Of a DNA stretch of 64,000 nucleotides, positions 1 through 8,300 are shown piece by piece. The DNA lies in contig WYBC01000043.1 in NCBI GenBank assembly GCA_011526085.1, positions 62,001 to 126,000 of the forward strand, written 5' to 3'. Made by a program: the position numbers and the translations under genes. The notes beneath the pieces are model-generated. The model saw nothing but the letters and a program-made list of their open reading frames with translations. It had not been told where the DNA came from and searched no databases. The first letter of the stretch is position 1. Each line of letters begins with the position of its first letter. The stretch comes from Lysobacter sp. (lineage in GTDB: Bacteria > Pseudomonadota > Gammaproteobacteria > Xanthomonadales > Xanthomonadaceae).

Positions 1-167
1 GGTCAGGCCTTCGTCCTCGCGGAACAGCATGATCGCGTCGGACGGCACCGGCGCGTCGGCGGGCTGGGTGCGGATCGCGCGCGGGCGCTCGGCCAGCGTC
101 GGCGCCAACCCGGCCAGCAGCCGCTGCAGATCGGTTTCGCCGGGGGGCGGCGCGGCGGACATGGCGT

Positions 168-171
<4 letters not shown>
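1..171 (-). CDS. ACT-domain (DUF2241-like) protein, N-terminal part
   Basis: Only the first 57 or so codons are present; the gene runs off the left edge. The visible residues include LLAGLAPTL and FREDEGLT, which resemble the start of small ACT-domain proteins (DUF2241 type), whose N-terminus reads like LLAxLxP...FxExEGLT. Such proteins are thought to bind small ligands such as amino acids, but the function here is unknown. The ATG used overlaps the sufB stop as ATGA, implying translational coupling; a second in-frame ATG lies three codons further in (position 162). In many relatives sufC follows sufB directly, so the placement is slightly unusual. The family call is tentative because most of the protein is missing. 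Confidence 0.5.
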
Positions 172-1685
<1,514 letters not shown>

Positions 1686-1695
1686 CTGGAATCCC

Positions 1696-2142
1696 TCAGC
1701 CCGACGCCAATGCGACGGGAATGGCCTTGCGGTCCTCGGCGACGGGCAACGCCATGTCGGCCAACGACACCCTGCGCAGGGCGTCGGCGACGACGTCGTT
1801 GATCCGTCGCCAGTTGGCGCGGGCGCCGCAGGAGTGTTCGATCCCGCACTGACCCGCGTGCACGCTGCATTCGGTCATCGCCAGCGGGCCTTCCATCGCT
1901 TCGACGATCTCGACCAGCGAGATCTCGGCGGCCGGGCGCGCCAGGCGATAGCCGCCGGTCGCGCCGCGGAAGGCCTGCACCAGCCCGGCCTGCGCCAGCG
2001 GCTTCAGCAGTTTGGCCACGGTCGGCGTTTCCAGGCCGGCGCGTTCGGCCAGACCGCTGGCGCTGAGCACGACGTCGGGCGCGCTGGCCAGGACGGTCAG
2101 CACCACGGTGGCGTAATCGGTGAGTCGGGTGACGCGGAGCAT
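1696..2142 (-). CDS. Rrf2-family SUF system regulator
   Basis: This is a 148-residue transcription factor of the IscR/Rrf2 family. The N-terminal winged helix ([19 protein letters not shown]..., then GGYRLARP in the wing) is typical. Three cysteines at about residues 92, 99 and 105 match the IscR spacing (92, 98, 104) that ligates a [2Fe-2S] cluster, so the protein probably senses Fe-S status. In Xanthomonadaceae and related bacteria the first gene of the suf operon is such a regulator. It sits 10 bp upstream of sufB on the same strand, and a palindrome overlaps its own promoter, suggesting autoregulation of the operon. The family is certain; the cluster and the direction of regulation are inferred. 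Confidence 0.9.
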   Translation of the reverse strand: MLRVTRLTDYATVVLTVLASAPDVVLSASGLAERAGLETPTVAKLLKPLAQAGLVQAFRGATGGYRLARPAAEISLVEIVEAMEGPLAMTECSVHAGQCGIEHSCGARANWRRINDVVADALRRVSLADMALPVAEDRKAIPVALASG

Positions 2143-2180
2143 GCGGTCTGGCGGGCGGCGGGCGCGCTGGCTGGATACAG

Positions 2181-2216
2181 GACCGAAATTGTACGCTTTC
2201 GGTCCGGTCGACTCAA
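2181..2216 (-). promoter_or_regulatory. suf operon promoter with embedded 24-bp palindromic operator candidate
   Basis: On the minus strand TTGAGT (2216-2211) and TACAAT (2193-2188) are separated by exactly 17 bp, a good sigma-70 promoter, placing the start about 40 bp before the regulator's ATG. GACCGAAA (2181-2188) and TTTCGGTC (2197-2204) form a perfect inverted repeat with an 8-bp spacer, covering the -10 box and part of the spacer. A dimeric Rrf2 regulator bound there would block RNA polymerase. That the SufR-like protein is the ligand is inferred from position. Confidence 0.65.
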
Positions 2217-2336
2217 ATGCGCCGATACGGTGGCCGGATGACGGCTGTCACCGCCGACGGCTGACGGTGGCCAATCGTGCGCCGGTCGCGGCTGCGGAGA
2301 ATGGGCTGCGTCCACTCCCGGACGCAGGAGCCCACG

Positions 2337-2594
2337 ATGAACACCCGCACCGAGACCCGCTTCGAACGCAGTGCCTTCCAGACCACCCTGCAGAACAGCG
2401 TCGGCCAACTGCTCGAGCGCGCGGTCGCCGCGCCGGCGGGCGCCGAACGTTCGCGGTGGCTGCGCTGGCTGTTGGCCGCGGCCGCGGTCTTCGTCGCCTG
2501 GCGCATGTGGCGCGGTTTCAAGTCGCTGTTCTGGACCGCCTTCGGTCTGGGCATGGCGTTCTACTGGACCGGCCTGTGGCATCGGCTGTTCTGA
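2337..2594 (+). CDS. Small hypothetical membrane protein
   Basis: This is an 85-residue protein of unknown function. The start is set by an upstream CAGGAG 7 bp before the ATG. A charged N-terminal half (MNTRTETRFERSAFQ, with QLLERA) is followed by two hydrophobic segments, WLRWLLAAAAVFVAWRMW and SLFWTAFGLGMAFYWTGLW, which could be two short transmembrane helices; the protein ends WHRLF. The gene is divergent from the suf operon and lies 83 bp before the SET-domain gene on the same strand. I recognise no family. Length, ribosome binding site and hydrophobic pattern support a real gene, but no function can be assigned. Confidence 0.6.
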   Translation: MNTRTETRFERSAFQTTLQNSVGQLLERAVAAPAGAERSRWLRWLLAAAAVFVAWRMWRGFKSLFWTAFGLGMAFYWTGLWHRLF

Positions 2595-2633
2595 GACGGG
2601 CCCCGACGACGTGCCGCGCCGGCCGGCATGGGC

Positions 2634-2639
2634 CATAAT
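2634..2639 (+). promoter_or_regulatory. Possible -10 element for the SET-domain gene
   Basis: CATAAT lies just before an in-frame ATG at 2642. If this is the -10 box, transcription would start near 2646, so that ATG would not be translated; the ATG at 2678 is therefore preferred as the start of the SET-domain gene. No clear -35 box was seen. Confidence 0.35.
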
Positions 2640-2677
2640 CGATGCCCACGCAACTTTCAGCCGGAACCGTTCCCGCC

Positions 2678-3148
2678 ATGCCGAAGAAGAAGATCGTCGC
2701 CCGTCTTTCGTCCATCCACGGCAACGGCGTGTTCGCCGACGAGGCGATCCGCAAGGGCGAACGCATCGTCCGTTACAAGGGCACGATGCGCACCCATGCG
2801 GAAGTGGACAAGTTGTACGGCGAAGCGCAGGAGAACGGTCACACCTTCCTGTTCACGCTCAACGAAGACTATGTCCTCGACGCCAACGAGGGCGGCAACA
2901 TCGCGCGCTGGATCAACCACAGCTGCTCGCCGAACTGCGAGGCCGTGCAGGAAGAGAACGCCAAGGGCAAATCGCACAAGGACAAGATCTTCATCGAGGC
3001 GATCCGCGACATCGCGCCCGGCGAAGAACTGACCTACAACTACGGCATCGTCCTGGACGAACCGCACACCGCCAAGCTGAAGAAACTCTGGGGCTGCCGC
3101 TGCGGCTCGAAGAAGTGCACCGGGACCATGCTGCAGCCCAAGCGCTGA
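2678..3148 (+). CDS. SET-domain protein-lysine N-methyltransferase
   Basis: This is a 156-residue SET-domain protein. SET enzymes transfer methyl groups from S-adenosylmethionine to lysine side chains. Visible motifs are HGNGVFA (residues 14-20), WINHSCSPNC (78-87, SAM and active site), GEELTYNYG (115-123, catalytic Tyr) and a post-SET-like cysteine cluster CRCGSKKC (140-147) that would bind zinc with an earlier cysteine. The protein is almost a bare catalytic domain, as in other bacterial SET proteins. The substrate is unknown; a nucleoid protein or ribosomal protein is possible. An HU-type protein with a lysine-rich tail is encoded 3.7 kb away, but that link is speculation. The start at MPKKK is preferred over an ATG 12 codons upstream that lies at the likely promoter. 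Confidence 0.88.
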   Translation: MPKKKIVARLSSIHGNGVFADEAIRKGERIVRYKGTMRTHAEVDKLYGEAQENGHTFLFTLNEDYVLDANEGGNIARWINHSCSPNCEAVQEENAKGKSHKDKIFIEAIRDIAPGEELTYNYGIVLDEPHTAKLKKLWGCRCGSKKCTGTMLQPKR

Positions 3149-3195
3149 GGGCATGCGCTGAGCACATGCGCTGAGCGCGCGCGCGGCGCCGCGTC

Positions 3196-3235
3196 GCCGG
3201 CGTTGCCGGCGTTGCCGGCGTTGCCGGCGTTGCCG
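3196..3235 (+). repeat. Tandem 9-bp repeat (GCCGGCGTT x4.4)
   Basis: Four perfect copies of GCCGGCGTT plus a partial fifth (GCCG) lie in the gap between the SET-domain gene and the DUF5916 gene. Just before, GCATGCGCTGAG-like segments repeat at about 3151-3176. Both are outside the called genes and could vary in copy number between strains by slippage. Confidence 0.85.
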
Positions 3236-3359
3236 CCAAGGTCCGCACAGCCCGTGTGACGCAGGATGCGCAGGGGCGGAAAGTTCCCGTGACTAAAGAC
3301 AGTCGTCCGCTCGTGGCGGCGGGTGCAGGATGCGCCCAACTTCACGACGGGAGACCGCC

Positions 3360-5594
3360 ATGCGCGCTCTGTTCATCGCCGCGGCGGTCCTGATGGCGCC
3401 GCCGGCGCTCGCCCTCGACATCGACGGCAGGGTCGACGAGGCGGAATGGTCGGGCGCGCAGCGCGTCGACGACTTCCGCATGACCCAGCCGCTGACCCGC
3501 GAGCCGAGTCGCCACCGCACCGAAGCCATGTACATGGCCACCGCCGACGGCCTGGCGGTGGCGTTCCGCAATCTGCAGCCGGCCGGCGTGCCGCGCACCC
3601 GCCAGCGGTTCCAGCGCGACAACAACGGCAACGTCGACCGGGTCAACGTCTATGTCGATTTCGACGGCGACGGCCGCAGCGGCTACAACTTCATGGTCGC
3701 GCTGTCGAACGGCATCGCCGACAGCACGATCAGCAACGAAAACCAGTTCAACGGCGACTGGGACGGCCACTGGTCGCATGCGGTGGCCGAGGACGAACAC
3801 GGCTGGTCCGCGGAAATGCTGATTCCCTGGCACATCGCGCCGATGCGCAACGATGTCGGCGGCAAGCGCACGATCGGCATCGCGTTCGACCGTGTCGTCG
3901 GCGACAGCAACGAGCGCATGGCCTGGCCGGCGATCAGTTTCAACGAGCAGCGTTATCTCAGCGCGCTGAACAAGGTCGAGGTGCCGCAGTTCAGCCAGTC
4001 GCTGCTGGCGGTCACGCCGTACGTGGTCGGCCTGGTCGACAACGTCGACGGCAAGGCCGACATCGATGCCGGCGTCGATCTGTTCTGGAAGCCCAGCGGC
4101 CAGTTCCAGCTCAGCGCCACCCTCAATCCGGATTTCGGGCAGGTCGAGAGCGACGGCATCGTCGTCAACTTCGGCGCGGTCGAAACCTTCTTCGGCGACA
4201 AGCGTCCGTTCTTCACCGAGAACCAGGGGTATTTCGAGGTGCCGTTCGGTTCGCTCGGCAACGCCCAGCAACTGGTCTATACCCGACGCGTCGGCGCGCC
4301 CGCGGACGACGGCAGCGGCGCCGGCGACGTCACCGCGGCGGTCAAGATCAACGGCAGCGCCGCCGGTTTCGGTTACGGCGTGTTCGCCGCCACCGAAGGC
4401 GACAGCGCCGGCCGCGATTTCTATGCGCTGCGCGCGACCCGCGATTTCCAGGGGCAGGGCCTCGGCGCCATGGTCACGCACGTGAACCGCCCGTTCCTCG
4501 ATCGCGAGGCGACCGTCTTCGCGCTGGATCATCGCTGGTCGCCGAACGACAAGTGGACCATCCGCAGCAATCTCGTCGGCTCCAGCATCCTGCAGCGCGG
4601 CGACACGGTGCGCGACACCGGCGGGCAGTTGCGGATCGATCACCAGATCGACCCGGCATGGCGCCAGCAACTCTATCTCCTGCACACCGGTGACGACCTG
4701 CAGCTCAACGACTTCGGCTTCCTCGACCGCAACAATTTCAACTACGCCCGCTACGAACTGTCGCGGCGGATCACCGCGCTGCCGGAGACGTCCCCGTACG
4801 CGTCGCACCAGTGGCGTTATGCCGTGTCGCGCCGGGTCAACGACGACGGGGTGAAGATCGCCGATGCCTTCGCGATCAACCGCGGCAGCGAACGCCGCGA
4901 TGGCGGCAACCAGTTCATGGAAATCGCCGGCTGGACATCCGGCCACGACGATCTGATCACACGCGGCAACGGCGTGGTGAAGCATCCCGGGCGTCTGTTC
5001 CTGTTCGCCGAGCGCTTCATTCCGAAGAAGAAGCACTGGTCGCTGTACGGCAGTCTGCGCTATGGCGCCGAAGGTCTGGGCGGCGTGGATCGCGGCGCGT
5101 GGACGGCGTACATCGAGCCGAACTATGCGGTGAACGACAATCTGAGTTTCTTCGCGGGCCTGGAGCTGCAGCGCAATCCCGATTGGCTGTTGTGGCGCGG
5201 CGGCAATCTGTTGGGCACCTATGGCGCCGAACAGGTGTTCCTCAACGCCGGCAGCGTCTGGCTGCTCGGCTCGAAACAGGAACTGCGCGTGCGCCTCGAA
5301 GCGCTGGGGCTGGATGCCGACGCCAAGCGCGCCTGGCGCGTGGCCGCCGACGGCACGCCGGTGCGCAGCACCGATGTCGTCGACGATTTCGCGTTGCGCA
5401 ACCTCGGGTTCCAGGTGCGCTACCGCTACGAATTCGCGCCGCTGTCGTATCTCTATCTGGCGTACGTGCGCGGCGGTGCGATGTTCGACGCTGGCGCCGG
5501 CCCGTACTCGGCCCGCGAGGAGTTCACCGGTGCGTTCGACCTGCGCGACAGCGAGCAGTTGCTGCTGAAGCTGTCTTATCGCTTCGAGATCTGA
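3360..5594 (+). CDS. DUF5916 outer-membrane-type protein with CBM9-like N-terminus
   Basis: This 744-residue protein has an N-terminal signal peptide (MRALFIAAAVLMAPPALA). Next comes a carbohydrate-binding family 9-like beta-sandwich beginning IDGRVDEAEWSGAQRVDDF, the pattern known from DUF5916 proteins. The central motifs (ATLNPDFGQVESDGIVVNF, then TFFGDKRPFFTENQGYF) are hallmarks of DUF5916, and the C-terminal half is rich in alternating beta strands and ends LLKLSYRFEI, as in outer-membrane barrels. The role is unknown; a surface or outer-membrane function in glycan or substrate handling is plausible. The start has a GGGAG ribosome site; an ATG 10 codons upstream gives a poorer signal peptide. 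The gene appears to be monocistronic and ends before a strong convergent hairpin. Confidence 0.85.
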   Translation: MRALFIAAAVLMAPPALALDIDGRVDEAEWSGAQRVDDFRMTQPLTREPSRHRTEAMYMATADGLAVAFRNLQPAGVPRTRQRFQRDNNGNVDRVNVYVDFDGDGRSGYNFMVALSNGIADSTISNENQFNGDWDGHWSHAVAEDEHGWSAEMLIPWHIAPMRNDVGGKRTIGIAFDRVVGDSNERMAWPAISFNEQRYLSALNKVEVPQFSQSLLAVTPYVVGLVDNVDGKADIDAGVDLFWKPSGQFQLSATLNPDFGQVESDGIVVNFGAVETFFGDKRPFFTENQGYFEVPFGSLGNAQQLVYTRRVGAPADDGSGAGDVTAAVKINGSAAGFGYGVFAATEGDSAGRDFYALRATRDFQGQGLGAMVTHVNRPFLDREATVFALDHRWSPNDKWTIRSNLVGSSILQRGDTVRDTGGQLRIDHQIDPAWRQQLYLLHTGDDLQLNDFGFLDRNNFNYARYELSRRITALPETSPYASHQWRYAVSRRVNDDGVKIADAFAINRGSERRDGGNQFMEIAGWTSGHDDLITRGNGVVKHPGRLFLFAERFIPKKKHWSLYGSLRYGAEGLGGVDRGAWTAYIEPNYAVNDNLSFFAGLELQRNPDWLLWRGGNLLGTYGAEQVFLNAGSVWLLGSKQELRVRLEALGLDADAKRAWRVAADGTPVRSTDVVDDFALRNLGFQVRYRYEFAPLSYLYLAYVRGGAMFDAGAGPYSAREEFTGAFDLRDSEQLLLKLSYRFEI

Positions 5595-5616
5595 GGGCAG
5601 CCCCATCAGCCCAGCG

Positions 5617-5650
5617 GTAGAGCGGCCTTCAGGCCGGCCTAGGTCGCCCC
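5617..5650. repeat. REP-like element
   Basis: GTAGAGCGGCCTTCAGGCCGGCCTAGG and flanking bases resemble the GTAGGAGCG...TTCAG...CGCGACC repeats scattered between genes in Xanthomonadaceae. Related copies occur at 53823-53847 and 53901-53925 in this window. Confidence 0.5.
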
Positions 5651-5711
5651 TCAAGCGCAACGATACCCGGGCCGCGCCTGCGGCTTGTGAATCCAAATTC
5701 TCAGGGTGTTT

Positions 5712-5737
5712 GCAGAGCGGGCTGAAGCCCGCTCTGC
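5712..5737. terminator. Strong hairpin between convergent genes
   Basis: GCAGAGCGGGC and GCCCGCTCTGC form a perfect 11-bp stem with a TGAA loop, followed on the plus strand by a short T-rich run (GGATTTT). It lies between the convergent DUF5916 and DUF1439 genes and could end transcription from both sides. It may also be a REP palindrome. Confidence 0.6.
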
Positions 5738-5775
5738 CTGGATTTTCGCAACGGCACCGCCGTGGAATTCGCCGC

Positions 5776-6354
5776 CTATCGATCGAGCTTGATCACCACG
5801 CGGCCGTTCTGGATCAGGGTGCCGGCGACCTGGCGCGCGCCGAGCTTGTCCTGCAGATCCGCGTCGAGGCGATAGACCGGTTCGCTGCGCGCGTAGTCGC
5901 GCAGCCAGCCGTTGATCAGATCGCGGCCGGTCGCGTTCATGCGTCCGCCGAGCAGCGGCAGTTCCGCCGATTCCAGTTCCGGTTCTTCCAGGTAAAGCGC
6001 GTTGGCGCGGGTGTCGTAGCGCAGGCCGCTGGTGATCGCGAAATGGCCGGCGGTGCGGTCGCTGCGCAGGCCGAGTCCGTCGACGCCGACATCGAAATCG
6101 AGATGCAATCGCGTGCTGTCCTCGGGTAGCGCGATCCGCGGGTTCATTACCGTGAGTTCGACCAGCCCGCCCAACTGTTCGTACTGGCGCGGGTAATGGC
6201 GATCGAGCTGCGCCTGCAACTGCGGCGCGGTGAACGCGACCTGGTTGCCGAGCAGCGCCTGCGCGGTGTCCAGTGCGGCGCAGCCGGCGAGGAGCGTGGC
6301 GGTGGCGGCGAGCGCGGCGATGCGCAGGAAGGTGCGGCGGCGCGGGTCGGTCAT
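5776..6354 (-). CDS. DUF1439 (YceB-like) lipoprotein
   Basis: This 192-residue protein starts MTDPRRRTFLRIAALAATAT and contains the lipobox LLAGC (Cys near residue 25), so it should be exported, lipidated and anchored in the envelope. The rest (FTAPQLQAQLDRHYPRQYEQ, then MNPRIALPEDSTRLHLDFD and LPLLGGRMNATG) fits the DUF1439/YceB family, small TULIP-like lipoproteins of unknown function that may bind lipid. The start is the ATG closest to the signal peptide; the frame stays open upstream but without a better start. It converges on the DUF5916 gene. The function is not established. Confidence 0.82.
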   Translation of the reverse strand: MTDPRRRTFLRIAALAATATLLAGCAALDTAQALLGNQVAFTAPQLQAQLDRHYPRQYEQLGGLVELTVMNPRIALPEDSTRLHLDFDVGVDGLGLRSDRTAGHFAITSGLRYDTRANALYLEEPELESAELPLLGGRMNATGRDLINGWLRDYARSEPVYRLDADLQDKLGARQVAGTLIQNGRVVIKLDR

Positions 6355-6437
6355 GGCGTTGTGCTCCGGAGGGTTCCGTGAAGCATAGGTTCGATCGGTG
6401 AACGGCGGGTGATCCGTGCCGCTGATCTGCGCCGCGC

Positions 6438-6725
6438 TCAGCCGCCTTCGAGCGCGGCCTTGCGCTGCGGGGTGTAATGCCACCACGGCCGCGCGGGTGC
6501 GCCCTGCATGAAATCCACGGCCGCGAGGAACACATCGATCACGCAGGGATCGTGGCGCACGCCGGTGCGCTCGCACAGTTGGCGGTACATCGCGAACGCA
6601 TCGCAGCGCGCCAGTTCCGCGGGCGCGCGCAGTCCGAGACATTCGAAATCGCCGGCGGTGGCGGGGCCGACGTTCGGGATGTCGGTGAAGCGACGCACAT
6701 CGGACGCGTGTCGGGCTTTGGCCAT
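6438..6725 (-). CDS. Cdd1-like helix-hairpin-helix protein
   Basis: This 95-residue protein begins MAKARHASDVRRFTDIPNVG and carries a helix-hairpin-helix segment (TDIPNVGPATAGDFECLGL). It continues LCERTGVRHDPCVIDVFLAA and ends near ARPWWHYTPQRKA. This is the pattern of the 'pathogenicity locus' Cdd1 family, often annotated as mitomycin-resistance-like protein. HhH proteins usually bind DNA, but the role of this family is not known. The ATG 17 codons into the open frame is used because the upstream extension is unlike the family. It lies downstream of the HU-type gene, separated by a strong terminator, so it is probably transcribed separately. Confidence 0.8.
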   Translation of the reverse strand: MAKARHASDVRRFTDIPNVGPATAGDFECLGLRAPAELARCDAFAMYRQLCERTGVRHDPCVIDVFLAAVDFMQGAPARPWWHYTPQRKAALEGG

Positions 6726-6790
6726 GGTCTGTTCGGTGTGGCGACGGGAAAAGGACGGTGACAGCATACGGAACATGGAATGCCGCAGAA

Positions 6791-6829
6791 ACGAAAGGCC
6801 GGATTCCTCGCGGAAACCCGGCCTTTCGT
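6791..6829 (-). terminator. Rho-independent terminator of the HU gene
   Basis: ACGAAAGGCCGG and CCGGCCTTTCGT form a perfect 12-bp stem with a 15-nt loop, 45 bp after the HU-type stop. The descending arm ends in TTTCGTTTC on the minus strand. Confidence 0.75.
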
Positions 6830-6873
6830 TCGCCGTCGCGGACGGGCCGCGACGGGAAGGACTGCGACGGCGA

Positions 6874-7245
6874 TCAGGCCGTGGCGGCGTCCTTGAGCTT
6901 CTTCATCGGACGAACCTTGACCTTCACGGTGGCCGGCTTGGCGGCGAAGGTGGTTTCCTGACCGGTGAACGGGTTGATGCCCTTGCGCTTCGGCTTGGCG
7001 GCCACGCTCACGGCGGTGATCTTCAGCACGCCCGGCAGCACGAACTGGCCGGCGCCCTTCTTGCCGATCGAGGCGTGGATGGCACCTTCGAGAGCGGCCA
7101 TCACGGCGCGGACGTCTTTCGCGGCCACTTCGGTGGCGCCGGCGATGTGGGCGACCAGAGCGGACTTGCTCATCACGTCCTTGATCGGCTTGGCGGCAGC
7201 CGGCTTCGCGGCGGCCTTCTTGGCGGCTTTCTTTTTCGTTGCCAT
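6874..7245 (-). CDS. HU-family DNA-binding protein with Lys/Ala-rich N-terminal tail
   Basis: This 123-residue nucleoid protein has a tail MATKKKAAKKAAAKPAAAKP (residues 1-20) resembling histone H1 tails, followed by a complete HU/IHF fold: MSKSALVAHIAGATEVAAKDV, then GQFVLPGVLKITAVSVAAK and the DNA-binding arm PKRKGINPFTGQE. HU dimers bend and package DNA; a basic tail should add nonspecific DNA contacts or a target for modification. The start is fixed by GAGGAAAA upstream and by the promoter at 7309-7337. The gene appears to be monocistronic, with its own promoter and terminator. Tailed HU proteins are known in Xanthomonadaceae, so this is unusual in general but not for the lineage. Confidence 0.93.
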   Translation of the reverse strand: MATKKKAAKKAAAKPAAAKPIKDVMSKSALVAHIAGATEVAAKDVRAVMAALEGAIHASIGKKGAGQFVLPGVLKITAVSVAAKPKRKGINPFTGQETTFAAKPATVKVKVRPMKKLKDAATA

Positions 7246-7308
7246 GAGAATTCGTTTTCCTCGTCGGATGGTTGATCTGTCTTGGGGCCGGATCTGGCCG
7301 GCATGCGC

Positions 7309-7337
7309 ACTGTAGGCCAAGGTACCGTCGACGCCAA
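7309..7337 (-). promoter_or_regulatory. Sigma-70 promoter of the HU gene
   Basis: On the minus strand TTGGCG (7337-7332) and TACAGT (7314-7309) are separated by 17 bp. The inferred start near 7302 gives a leader of about 57 nt before the ATG at 7245. Confidence 0.6.
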
Positions 7338-7443
7338 GCCCCCGAGCGGCTTTTTTTCAGGCTTTTTCCGCCTGTTTTCGCGGTCCGGTCGCGGAATGGC
7401 CGCACGGTGCGCCGAAAACCCCGCGATGGCGATGCAGGACCCT

Positions 7444-7474
7444 GAAAAAACGCGGTCCGGCGCGCGATGCGGAC
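7444..7474 (-). terminator. Weak terminator after the GT51-like gene
   Basis: On the minus strand GTCCG and CGGAC can pair, followed by CGCG and a run of six T. The stem is short, so the call is tentative; position (25 bp past the stop) and the T run support it. Confidence 0.4.
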
Positions 7475-7498
7475 ATCATCCAGGTCGCCGCGCGCCGC

Positions 7499-8194
7499 TC
7501 AGCGGCGGTCGCAGGCGAGCGGCCGGAATCGTGTCAATGCGGCCGCGGCGGTCCAGTCCGGACCGGTGTGTCCGAGCATGCGTGCCAGATGCGCATATCG
7601 CTGGTCGAAACGATGCCGGTGACAGTCCGGGGCGTACCAGGAAGGCGCCTGCATCAGCGCGATCAATGCCAGGCTTTCCTGCGGCCGGAGTGCGTTGGCC
7701 GGTACGCCGAACATGGATCGCGCCGCCGATTCGATACCGATGACATCCCGGCGGAACCGGGATTCCGCGAGCAGCGTGTTCGCGGCATCGTCCGGCGTCC
7801 AGTTCCGGCCGATGCGGATGGCCAGGGCGATTTCCGCGAAATGGCGATCGAAGCCGCGCGGCATGTCGCGATCGCGGGAGGCCACGACCCGGGCCGTCGA
7901 TGTCAGCAGTCGACATGCGTCGCAGGGGCGGCGGTCGCCCGACATCTCCCACAGGGCATGCGGCAGCCAGGTCAACGGATTCAGGCGCGGCAGCGCACGC
8001 GCGGTCGGCGCTTCCATCGCAAGGAACTGCGCGCGGATCGTGGTCGGCGCGCGATACGGATTCGGTGCGAGCGTGGCCGGCAGATGGCGTGCGCCGGCCG
8101 CGTAGGACACGAAGCAGAGCGCCATGTACAGCATCGCTGTCGCCAACAGCGCCGCTGCCGGCAGTCGCATCGCCCATCGCGCAGATCCGCGCAT
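7499..8194 (-). CDS. Degenerate GT51 (transglycosylase)-like membrane protein
   Basis: This 231-residue protein has one N-terminal transmembrane segment (residues about 9-32, AMRLPAAALLATAMLYMALC). The second half, AAEIALAIRIG-type helix through GIESAARSMFGVPANALRPQ to LALIALMQAPSWYAPD, closely resembles the C-terminal part of the GT51 peptidoglycan glycosyltransferase domain of class A PBPs. The first half of GT51, with the catalytic Glu in an EDxxFxxHxG motif, is not recognisable, so catalysis is doubtful; it may bind lipid II or be a relic. The start is set by GGGAGCGGAG immediately upstream of the ATG. The neighbours (ppk2, HU) give no hint of function. Confidence 0.6.
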   Translation of the reverse strand: MRGSARWAMRLPAAALLATAMLYMALCFVSYAAGARHLPATLAPNPYRAPTTIRAQFLAMEAPTARALPRLNPLTWLPHALWEMSGDRRPCDACRLLTSTARVVASRDRDMPRGFDRHFAEIALAIRIGRNWTPDDAANTLLAESRFRRDVIGIESAARSMFGVPANALRPQESLALIALMQAPSWYAPDCHRHRFDQRYAHLARMLGHTGPDWTAAAALTRFRPLACDRR

Positions 8195-8300
8195 CTCCGC
8201 TCCCGCCGGTCCGATCCGGCGATCCGTTCGTGAGCGTCGAGTCTCGGGCGCTGCGCACGCCCGCCGCAAGCGGCGGCGGGCGTCACCGTTGTCGCCGCGC

